A stretch of DNA of 23,068 nucleotides, taken from positions 1 through 23,068 of the forward strand of contig DJIF01000061.1 of assembly GCA_002433485.1 (NCBI GenBank), written 5' to 3'. The position numbers were made by a program, and so were the translations under genes. Positions within the stretch are counted from its first letter, which is position 1, and every line of letters starts with the position of its first letter. Below, piece after piece: positions 1-8,700 of the stretch. The notes under the pieces were generated by a model. It saw only the letters and a program-made list of their open reading frames with translations, did not search any database and was not told where the DNA came from. The stretch is from Deltaproteobacteria bacterium UBA6601 (GTDB lineage: Bacteria; Myxococcota_A; UBA796; UBA9615).

Positions 1-3000
1 GAGCTATGAAGCTGGTCTCGATCAAGTAGGGATTGGCCAGTACTACTGGGCTGCCGCTCAGTTGGGTCCAGACGGTGGTAGCGATGCTACCGTCAAGGTC
101 AGCAGCCTGGCCCGAGAGCATCACCAGAGTGTCGCCTGAGACCACCTGATCGGGACCAGCAGCGACCAGCGGCGGCTGGTTGACGTTGAGTACCAAGATG
201 TCCAGCTCATCTGTGCTGCTGCGTCCTTCCTGATCAACGGCCAGCACCTGGAAGCTGAGCAGGCTGTCACCGGTCACTTCGGGGGCCGTGAATTCGGCCA
301 TTAGAGCTGAGGCTGAGGACAGTCCGACCGGAGGACCGCTTTGCTGCACCCAGCTCAGGTCTACGTTCTCCTCATCGGCGGCTGACAGCGAAGCGGATAG
401 GAACACCGAGTCTCCTTCGTTGACTTGGCGGTCGTCGCCTGCGTGGACTACTGGAGCTGAGTCTGTCGGGTCCACCGCTGAGTCCGAACGGATCCGCACC
501 TGCAGCTCATCACGGGCCGTGGCCCCCTCGTTGTCGGTGGCCTGCAGCTCGAGGGTCAGTGCAAGCTCGGTGCCGTCATCAGGAGCTTCGAACTGCATTA
601 CCAACGGCTGAACCTCAACCAGCTCCAGCTGGGCTCCTTCGACCACCGACCAGGACCACTCGGCGATGGCTCCGTCGGCGTCTTCCGCGGTGCCCTCGAT
701 GACCACCATCTGTCCCGGGGTGACCTGTTGGTCGGGGCCTGCACGCACCTGTGGGACTTCATTGACCGGCAGGATGGCCACGGACAGCTGTCCCTCGGCG
801 CTGAGCCCATGGGAGTCGGTCACCGTAACGGAGAACTCAAGGTCGAGGCCGACGCTCGTCGTCGGCGCGAGGAACAGTGCCCGTGGCCTGTCGTCGACCA
901 GCAGCGGTACCTCCTGACCCTCAAGCTGCTGCCATTGCCAGATCAGCTGCGCCGGTCCATCTGCGTCCCGTGCGCTTGCTTCGAGGGACACAAGCGTGCC
1001 TTCCTCCACCTCCATCGAATCAGTCAGATTCAGCAGTGGAGCTGTCGGCGTTATGTCTGGAGCCTGCACTCCAACAGGCTCGCAAGCGGCGGTGCAGATG
1101 GCGGCAATAAGCACAAGGGCTGGGGTGAACGAACAATTGGATTGGTGGCGGCGCCGGCGCAAGCCCCCCGCCAGCAGCAGCATCGCCAGCAGGGAGACTG
1201 CATTGCCGGGCTGCGGCCCGGCCAGGGATGAAATGCAGCCGCCTTCTGCGGCTACCAGTTCCGCTGCAATCGCCCCTCCCAGCGGGTCGCTACCGGCCGC
1301 CAGCTCATCGCCATCTGGTATCCCGTCACCATCTGAGTCGCCGTTGATGGGCGAGGTGCCGGCGGCCAGCTCTTCGGCGTCAGAGAGACCGTCGTTATCG
1401 CTGTCCAGATCGCGGAAGTCGTAGATTCCATCGCCGTCGCTGTCGGGCGGATTGTTGGGGTCAAGGGGGGCCTCCGCAGCATCGGGCCAGCCATCCCCAT
1501 CACTGTCTTCATCGAGGGCATCGATGATGCCATCCCCATCGGTGTCTGCTGGCTCGCCCTCGTCGCGCGCAGTGGTCGACGAGCCGAACTCCAGTCCGTC
1601 GGAGATCCCATCGCCGTCGCTGTCCGGGTTCAGTGGATTCAGGCCGAACAGTTCCTCGATGACGGTGCGCAGACCATCCTCGTCTGGGTCGGACTCGTCC
1701 CCATCGCTGTTATCCGGGTCCAGGTAGTTTGGCTGTCCGTCACCATCGTCATCGGCAGTTCCTTCCACGGCATCAGGGACGCCATCGCCGTCGGAGTCGA
1801 GGTCAAGGATGTTGAGCAGCCCGTCTCCGTCAAAGTCGACCAGTTGCTCTTCGGTGTTGCTGAGGCCATCGCCGTCCGAGTCGGAGTCGAGGTGATTGGC
1901 GATGCCATCATTGTCCAGATCCGGCGGGATCAGTTCGAGGTTGGTGGTGATACCGCCATACATGCTGTCCGGCACTCCGTCGCCGTCGCAGTCGGGGTCG
2001 AGATAGTTCGGGGTCCCGTCTCCGTCGAGGTCCGCGATGCCTTCCAGCTCATCGGGCATATAGTCCCCATCCGAGTCGTCGTCGAACAGGTTGGAGACGT
2101 TGTCTTCGTCGGGGTCATCGGTGCCTTCGACCAGATTGGCAATGCCATCGTTATCCACGTCGGGATCCAGGAAGTTGGGTAGTCCGTCGCCGTCCAGATC
2201 TCCAGGACCCAGCAACTGGTCAGCCAGCCCATCGTCGTTGGAGTCCGGGTCGACGAAGTTGCCCAGCCCATCTTGATCTTTGTCGTTGGTCCCTTCAATA
2301 AGGTCAGGGATGCCATCGTCGTCGCTGTCGGTGTCGACGAAGTTGGCGAAGCCATCGCCATCGGAATCGCCGACCCCTTCTTCGCTATCCTCGATGCCAT
2401 CGCCATCGCTGTCGGTGTCGATGAAGTTGGGTCGGCCGTCGCTGTCCAGATCCATCAGGCCGTCGCTACCGTCTTCTATGCCATCGCCGTCGCTGTCGGT
2501 ATCTCTGAAGTTGAGCAGGCCATCGCCGTCGCTGTCGTGGCTTGGGTCCTGCTCAAAGCCCTCGATGATGCGGTTGCCGTTGAGGTCGTAACCGAACTCG
2601 TCACCATCTGCGATGCCATCACCGTCGCTGTCGAGGTCGAGAAAGTCAGGTAGCCCGTCGCCGTCACTATCCAGCTGTGTTTCGAGCTGGTCCAGGATGC
2701 CGTCGCCGTCACTATCGGGGTCGGCTTCGTTACTGGCTCCGTCGCCATCCGGATCGGCTGCGCCCTCAACATTGTTGGGGATGCCGTCGCCGTCCACATC
2801 CAGGTCGGCGCTGTTGGGAATCCCGTCACCGTCCAGGTCACCGCTGATCTCGGCTGAGTCCAGCAGGCCGTCGCCATCGGAGTCGGTGTCGAGGAAGTTG
2901 CCGAGCCCATCCCCGTCCGGGTCAGCGAACCCTTCCACACCATCAGGGATGCCATCGCCATCGGAGTCCAGATCGCGGAAGTTCGGCACCCCGTCGCCAT

Positions 3001-5716
3001 CGGCGTCCTCGGCGGGGGTAGCAATGTAGCGGTCGCCGGCTTCGAGGCAATCGGGGATGCCGTCGTTGTCGCTGTCGGAATCTTGAAAGTCGGGCACGCC
3101 CCCAGCGTCGGAGTCGGTGGGAGTGGTGTTCTGGGCGCCTTCAATCAGGTCGGACAGCAGGTCATTGTCGGTGTCGACGTCGTAGCCGACCGGATGGGGC
3201 GGCGGCAGGGGTGGGGCCATTGGCCCGCCATCGCTATCCTCGGGCGCGGTCGGAATCGAAGGGTCGGGGGTGAAACCACAGACCGAACCGCAGTCTCTTA
3301 CTACGATGGAATCGGCCCCTGCTTCAACCGCAAGGACGCAGCTCAGGTTCGGTCCCAGGTCAAGCCACTCAGGGGTCTCAATGACGGTTCCTGCAGCCTG
3401 CGTCAGCTGGCCAAGATCGTTTCGCCCCCAGCCCCATAGACGACCATATTCATCCACAGCAACCGAGAACTTTGAGCCAGCCGCGATGGCGATGATTCCC
3501 GGCAAGTCCTCGATCACCGTCGGCGTGCCCTGCTCGATGCCGGATAGGGTGATCCGGCCCAGCTGACCCTGGTCGTTGTTGCCCCAACTGTAGACCTCGC
3601 CGCTGACCTCATCCAGGGCCAGCGCATGGTCTTCTCCGGCAGCGAGTACCACGTGTCTGGGCAGTGTCGGCAGCTGCACCGCGGCCAGACCGCTGTGGCC
3701 GTTTATGTCTCCCTGTCCTAATTGTCCATGGCTGTCGTCGCCCCAGGCCCAGACCATGCCGTCTTGCCCGATCTCGGCAACGCTGAGTTGTGCTTGGAGT
3801 TGTTGGCAGAGGTTGAAGCTAGGGAAGTCACCGCCGTTAAAATCATTACCAATGATGCTGTCTTCGCCACCGATTCCTCCCCCAAAATCGAAGCCGGTAT
3901 TACTGAGGCAGAGTTGGCTTGCCTGGGTGGCCAGGTTAAAGCTTCCTCCTGCGGCTACTGAGGAGAAGGCGATGCGCTGTGGTCCGGCGAAGAACGGTGA
4001 GAAGTCAGCGGGAACAAACAGCGGTGCCTCCACTGGTGAGGTGACGTTGTAGAGCCCCGAGACCGCCAATTGACCAGACTGATTATCGCCCCAGCCGAAC
4101 AGCCGCCCATCATTCATCAAGACGAGCGAGTGAGCAGCGCCGGCTGCGACCTGAGTTGGTCCGGCTCCAAGCGACAGTGAGAGAAAGGGCAGTGTTACTT
4201 CGACAGGAGTGCTTGAGTCATCGAAGTTATGTTGTCCGAGCTGGCCCAGTGAGCCGTCGCCCCAGGCCCATAAGGAGGTTGGCACAAATAGACCTCCTGG
4301 TTCGAGGACCAGGCTGTGCCCGCTGCCTACTGCGATGCGGCTCTCTGCCAGTTCTGAGGACTGGTTGCCAACGTCCAGAGGCTCGGCTTCACCCAGGTGG
4401 ACTCCGGGCAGTTGTATGGGCACTTCGACCGGGCTCAGAGTGCCGTCCCCGACCTCGCCATAGAGGTTCTCTCCCCATGCCCAGAGGCTGCCATCGCAGG
4501 CTCTGGCCAGGCCATGTCCTTCGCCCAGCGCGAATTCGCGAAGCTCTTGGAAGGGGCCGGCTGCAAACGGGATGATGTCCCCCGGACTTGCACTGAGGTG
4601 GTCGATCTCCAGGGACCACTCTGTTACGCACAGGGGGTCGCCAGCACCGAGGTCGGTGGCGAGGAGCTTCCAGAGTCCATCGACTGGACCGGTCAGTAGA
4701 TCGTTCAGGCTGCCCCCGGCCGGCAGGAAGTTGCCGGACACGGGCCGGCCTCCTAGGGGTGTGATCAGGGCAAGATCATCAAAGGTAGTAACTACCGGTC
4801 CGATGTCATCGTTGCCTGCATAGGTACCTGGAGCCAGGAGCGCCAGTGTCGTGCCATCTGGTCGTCGCAGGGTGAAGCCCAGCTCTTCGTGGTAGGCATC
4901 GCCTGCACCTGGGATCTCGCAGCTGCCGTCGGTCTTGGTCCAGGTGATGGAGACCCGTAGATCTGAGGGACTGTGTCCATCGAGGCCATAGATGGCCAGT
5001 CCTTCCCCGACCGGGCGCTCCAGGACTCCGTCAATGGTCTGTAGCCCAGCCCATTCAGCTTGGCCCTGAGGCGCCAGAGCAGGTGGAGAGTTGCCCCAGC
5101 TTGCATGCTCGGCGCCAGAACGGAACTCCAGGGACCAACCGTAGATACACAGCTCGGCTCCTGTCGCAGTGTCGGTGGCAAGCAGGTCCCAGGTACCACT
5201 TCCTGACTGCGCCAACAGGTCTTCCAGTGAGCCTCCGCTGGGCACATAGGTAGATGCAGCGGGTAGGGGGTTGAATGAAACCAGTGTCCCAGCATCGTCT
5301 CTGAAGCTTGTCTCAAAGGGGACAACCTGCGCCGAGTCGCTGCCGGTCCAATCGCCTGGCGCAACCAGCGTCAGGAGCTGGCCTTGGGGGGTGCGCAGAG
5401 CGAAGCCCACCTCGCTGAACTGCTCCGAACCGGTCGCGCTTGGTGCGGCGCAGGTCCCCGCTGACTTGAACCACTCAATGGTTACTTTTAGGTCGCTGGT
5501 GTTGCCTGAACGGGGTGCTTCAATCAGCAGTCCCTCGCCAATCACCACATTGGCCTGCCCGTCCACCACCTCGTTGACCACGGTGCTGCCCACTCCCTGG
5601 GCAATGACTGGTTCGGGCAGGAACTCTGCCGGCGGACAGATCTGAGCCATTGCCGGTGCTGCCAGCGCGAGCAACAGTGCTCCCGTTGATGGAAGACCTA
5701 AGGACAGCCGACTCAT
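1..5716 (-). CDS. Giant secreted multidomain protein (P-domain-like x2, RCC1 propeller, Asp-rich repeats, internal sorting tail, PKD-like domains), partial at left edge
   Basis: Hand translation from ATG 5716 stays open for 1905 codons to the window edge. Residues 1-24 form a signal peptide ending AMA|Q. Two P/Homo-B-like beta modules follow (about 28-195 and 212-375, sharing WDLLATD/WKLLATD and WSLE motifs). An RCC1-type propeller spans about 390-785 (LWAWGENLYGE, LWAWGDGSLGQLG, VYSWGNNDQGQLG). Asp-rich DSDGDG repeats occupy about 845-1480. At 1494-1523 there is a MYXO-CTERM-like tail: Cys, hydrophobic helix, RRRR. A second hydrophobic stretch ends in TAAC (Cys1545), then four PKD/REJ-like Ig repeats run to the edge. 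The start has a strong GGGGGAGGAG site and overlaps the RHS stop (ATGA). Likely a very large envelope or extracellular protein; no catalytic site is seen. It could be two proteins joined by loss of a stop codon. Domain names rest on motifs only. Confidence 0.85.
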   Translation of the reverse strand, partial: MSRLSLGLPSTGALLLALAAPAMAQICPPAEFLPEPVIAQGVGSTVVNEVVDGQANVVIGEGLLIEAPRSGNTSDLKVTIEWFKSAGTCAAPSATGSEQFSEVGFALRTPQGQLLTLVAPGDWTGSDSAQVVPFETSFRDDAGTLVSFNPLPAASTYVPSGGSLEDLLAQSGSGTWDLLATDTATGAELCIYGWSLEFRSGAEHASWGNSPPALAPQGQAEWAGLQTIDGVLERPVGEGLAIYGLDGHSPSDLRVSITWTKTDGSCEIPGAGDAYHEELGFTLRRPDGTTLALLAPGTYAGNDDIGPVVTTFDDLALITPLGGRPVSGNFLPAGGSLNDLLTGPVDGLWKLLATDLGAGDPLCVTEWSLEIDHLSASPGDIIPFAAGPFQELREFALGEGHGLARACDGSLWAWGENLYGEVGDGTLSPVEVPIQLPGVHLGEAEPLDVGNQSSELAESRIAVGSGHSLVLEPGGLFVPTSLWAWGDGSLGQLGQHNFDDSSTPVEVTLPFLSLSLGAGPTQVAAGAAHSLVLMNDGRLFGWGDNQSGQLAVSGLYNVTSPVEAPLFVPADFSPFFAGPQRIAFSSVAAGGSFNLATQASQLCLSNTGFDFGGGIGGEDSIIGNDFNGGDFPSFNLCQQLQAQLSVAEIGQDGMVWAWGDDSHGQLGQGDINGHSGLAAVQLPTLPRHVVLAAGEDHALALDEVSGEVYSWGNNDQGQLGRITLSGIEQGTPTVIEDLPGIIAIAAGSKFSVAVDEYGRLWGWGRNDLGQLTQAAGTVIETPEWLDLGPNLSCVLAVEAGADSIVVRDCGSVCGFTPDPSIPTAPEDSDGGPMAPPLPPPHPVGYDVDTDNDLLSDLIEGAQNTTPTDSDAGGVPDFQDSDSDNDGIPDCLEAGDRYIATPAEDADGDGVPNFRDLDSDGDGIPDGVEGFADPDGDGLGNFLDTDSDGDGLLDSAEISGDLDGDGIPNSADLDVDGDGIPNNVEGAADPDGDGASNEADPDSDGDGILDQLETQLDSDGDGLPDFLDLDSDGDGIADGDEFGYDLNGNRIIEGFEQDPSHDSDGDGLLNFRDTDSDGDGIEDGSDGLMDLDSDGRPNFIDTDSDGDGIEDSEEGVGDSDGDGFANFVDTDSDDDGIPDLIEGTNDKDQDGLGNFVDPDSNDDGLADQLLGPGDLDGDGLPNFLDPDVDNDGIANLVEGTDDPDEDNVSNLFDDDSDGDYMPDELEGIADLDGDGTPNYLDPDCDGDGVPDSMYGGITTNLELIPPDLDNDGIANHLDSDSDGDGLSNTEEQLVDFDGDGLLNILDLDSDGDGVPDAVEGTADDDGDGQPNYLDPDNSDGDESDPDEDGLRTVIEELFGLNPLNPDSDGDGISDGLEFGSSTTARDEGEPADTDGDGIIDALDEDSDGDGWPDAAEAPLDPNNPPDSDGDGIYDFRDLDSDNDGLSDAEELAAGTSPINGDSDGDGIPDGDELAAGSDPLGGAIAAELVAAEGGCISSLAGPQPGNAVSLLAMLLLAGGLRRRRHQSNCSFTPALVLIAAICTAACEPVGVQAPDITPTAPLLNLTDSMEVEEGTLVSLEASARDADGPAQLIWQWQQLEGQEVPLLVDDRPRALFLAPTTSVGLDLEFSVTVTDSHGLSAEGQLSVAILPVNEVPQVRAGPDQQVTPGQMVVIEGTAEDADGAIAEWSWSVVEGAQLELVEVQPLVMQFEAPDDGTELALTLELQATDNEGATARDELQVRIRSDSAVDPTDSAPVVHAGDDRQVNEGDSVFLSASLSAADEENVDLSWVQQSGPPVGLSSASALMAEFTAPEVTGDSLLSFQVLAVDQEGRSSTDELDILVLNVNQPPLVAAGPDQVVSGDTLVMLSGQAADLDGSIATTVWTQLSGSPVVLANPYLIETSFIA
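1082..1237 (-). other. Internal MYXO-CTERM-like tail followed directly by a lipoprotein-signal-like segment
   Basis: Read on the minus strand within the giant protein. Cys1494 sits in GGCISS. The hydrophobic run AVSLLAMLLLAGGL starts at residue 1506, RRRR is 1520-1523, then HQSNCS, a second hydrophobic run PALVLIAAIC, and TAAC with Cys1545. The first half matches the three parts of a MYXO-CTERM sorting signal, which normally ends a protein. The second half matches a lipoprotein signal peptide whose positive n-region could be the same RRRR. No stop codon lies between them. TTG 1162-1160 and GTG 1114-1112 are in-frame candidate internal starts. Confidence 0.6.
1275..3182 (-). repeat. Degenerate 84-bp tandem repeat encoding 28-residue Asp-rich units
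   Basis: The unit consensus is DSDGDGIPDxxEGxxDxDGDG followed by xxNFLDx. I count about 19 units, of which 12 are exactly 28 residues (84 bp); the others carry insertions. Each unit has two DxDxDG-type loops, the calcium-binding geometry known from TSP3 and dockerin-like repeats, and no paired cysteines, unlike the Cys-containing TSP3 repeats of the neighbouring RHS gene. Calcium binding and a rigid rod shape are inferred from the family. Confidence 0.85.
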
Positions 5717-8700
5717 AGCGTTGCTCCTCCCCCGATACAGGCTTTACCTTCCACTGAGGCAGCAGCTCCCGCACCCAGGTCGACCTTGCTGTTAGTGATT
5801 TCGCCTTTGCTCTTGGATTTCTTCACGGAGTTGGGAATTCCCGGCCCCTTCAGTCGACCCTTAAGGCCGTCTTTGCTGGCCGAGATGCCGCCCTCAAAAG
5901 GGCCGCACTTGGCGCTCAGGTCCAGTTTGCTGTCCGAGGTCGGGCCACAGGTGCTGCCCAGTTTGCGCTTCTGGCTGATCTCAGCCTTGCCCCCCACTTT
6001 GCAGGGCCCCAGGCTTGCCGACGCCTCTGCTTTGGCTGAGACCGATGCGCTGGCTTCGGTGGAGACCTCACCAGCGCCGACCTGACCTGAGATCCTGCCT
6101 TTGGCGCCGATTCCAAAGCCAGCTGTACCGCACAGGTCGAAGCGAATGTTGCCGTTGGAATCAATCTGCAGGGAAATGTCGAGTCCCAGACAGACACCGA
6201 AACAGAGGGTCCCGCCAGCTCCAGCTCCTGCTTTGGCTGAGCCGCCAAAGGGTAGTGAGAAATCGCCGAAGGGATCGATGAAGCGAAAGGGGTCGTTGAA
6301 GGCAAAGACATAGGGGTTCATGCCCAGCGCATTGGAGATCCGCCCGCCAAAGGCATCTTCGCAAATGAAGCGACCCACTACTGGTGAGTAATAGCGTCGT
6401 CGGAAGTTATAGAGGCCGGTTTCTGGATCCAGGGGCCGGGCGTGCAGTCCCAGGGGCTGATTCAGCGCTGCGCCGAGTAACTCGGTGCGGTTGCCGAAGG
6501 CGTCGTAGCTGTAGCGCTCCAGCAGGTTGCCTTCCTCATCGAGGATTGCTGCCACGTTGCCGTTGCCCTCAAGCACGAAGAACGAAACATTACCCTGCAG
6601 GTCCCGCTTCCATAGGGGTTGGTCAAGCCCGCCGTACACATACTGTTGGGTTGCCAGTCCGTCGCTGGTGTATTCCTGCAGGACATTCTTGCCAGCGTAG
6701 ACGCTGAAGAAGGCCTGACCGTCTACGGTACGAGCGATGCGTCGTCCCAGCGGGTCGTAGCGATAGCTGGCTGTGGAGAGCAAAACACCTAAAGCCGAGG
6801 TGCGGTTTACTGCGATGAGGCGAGACTCTGAGTCCCAGCTGTAGCTCACCGCCTCACCGGTCAGCTTGTCCGTTCGACTTAACAACTCTCCGGTGTCGGC
6901 CCAGCTGTAGAGGTAGCTGTCGTCTTCCAGTAGGCGATGGCCTGCGTCGTAGCTGTATGCGGTCGTTGCATGATCGGCACTGCGGTTACCCATGCTGTCA
7001 TAGCTGTAGCTCTCGTCGTCGCTGGTTCCCGGGCGGTCGACCGAGGTGATCGAACCCAGGTCGTCGTAGTCGTATGTGCGCAGATTGCCTGCTTCATCGG
7101 TTCTACTGGCGCGTAAGCCGGCGCCGTCATAGGTGTAGGTCCAGCCCAGCGCTACCTCCGAGCCAACCGAGTACTCAGCGTCTTCCAGACGTCCGCCTGG
7201 TGACCATTGCAGAGTTCCGCTGATGTCAGCGCCGTAGTCCGTGCCGATCACCCGCCCCTCTTCATCGTACTCAAAGCTGACGGTGGTGCCGCCTTCGCTG
7301 ATTTCGGTGACCTGATTCAGAGCGTTCCAGACATAGGCGACCGAGCGCTCGCCGTCGGCCGTACTCATGCCGGTGCGACGGCCTTTGATGTCATAGCTGT
7401 ACTGGATGTCACTTGTGGGGATGCCTGAGCCCGGTGCGCCGGTCATGGTCTCGCGCAGCAGGTGACCGGGTGCGTCGTATTCAAAGGTGAGGGTGACGTG
7501 TTGGTTGCTGGTCTCGATCAGTCGACCGGCCAGGTCGTATGCGTAGCTGGTCTCTTCCCCATCGGCGAGGACCTTGCGAATCGGTCGGTCGTAAGCATCC
7601 AGTTCAACCTGGTTGCGCTCGCCGTTGCGACGAACATAAGCGGTCATCTGGTTGTTGGAGCTCCATTCGTAGCGTTCGGTGCCGATGGGGTCGGTGCGCG
7701 CGATCAGGCGATCGCGCTGGTCGTATTCGTACTGGATCTGGCGCCCGCTGGGGTCGGTGATTGAGGTCCGCCTGCGGTCAGCGTCGTAGCCGAATTCGGT
7801 GACATCTCCGAGCCCATCGGTGACCGAGGCCAGTGTGTTGTTTTCGTTCCATGCAAAGCTGCGGGTGCTGCCTGCAGCATCGATGATTTCGCTCAGCCGG
7901 CCGAGCGAATCGTAGCTGCGCGAGACGCTGTGCCCGTCAGGGTCAATGCGCTCGGTCACTCGTCCAAATGAGTCGCGCAGCCACTGGGTGGTTGCCCCCA
8001 TTGGGCTGGTCAATGAGGTCATGTTGCCCGAGCCATCAAAGGCGAAGGTGGTGACACCACCGGCAGCGTTGGTCGCGGAGATGGGTAGTCCGTCGGCATC
8101 CCACTCAACGGAAGTAGTGGTCCCATCTGGGTAGGTAACTTGACTCGGCTGCCCCGAGCTTGGGTCGTATTCCAGGGCAATGGATCGGAGCTGACCGGTT
8201 ATGCTGTCGAGTCCGGTGATCTCAGTGACGTATTCCCCTTCGGTGTCGTACTGATAAGAGACCACCAGTCCATCGGGGCCGCTGCTTGAGGCGAGGTTTC
8301 CCAGGTCGTCATATTCCGAGGTGAAGGTTGCACCGTCCGGGCCAGTGCGCCGAATGGGACGTCCGGCTCGGTCGGTCTCGAACTCGAAGCGATTGCCGTC
8401 GCCGTCGATGAAGGCTCCGTCATTACGTTGCATTCGTTCGCCGGGGACTGCGATGCCGCTGGAGTTATCGGCCAGAGTCTCTACCTGCAGGCCCTGTTCA
8501 GCAGCGTCAATGCGGTTCGGCGAGAGGCTGCGAAGGGTGCCGTCGGGAAGCTCTATGCTCGCTATCGAGTTGAGGGCCTCATTGAAGGTGTAACGGGTGC
8601 TGTGGCCCAATGGGGTCTGTTGGGCAGTCATTCGTCCCGCTGCATCGTAGCTGAAGCTGCGGGTCGTCCCATCTGGGTCGGTGATGGCGACCAGGTGGCC

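Noticed and set aside
1452..3029. Several plus-strand open frames rich in PSPSLS-type or VGVDEVG-type repeats
   Set aside because: They are antisense shadows of the Asp-rich 84-bp repeats; repetition of GATGGCGATGGC-like codons removes stops in other frames. No ribosome sites or protein-like composition.
1275..3182. Possible CRISPR-like regular repeat array
   Set aside because: The period is 84 bp, units are degenerate and fully in frame with protein structure, and there are no unique spacers.
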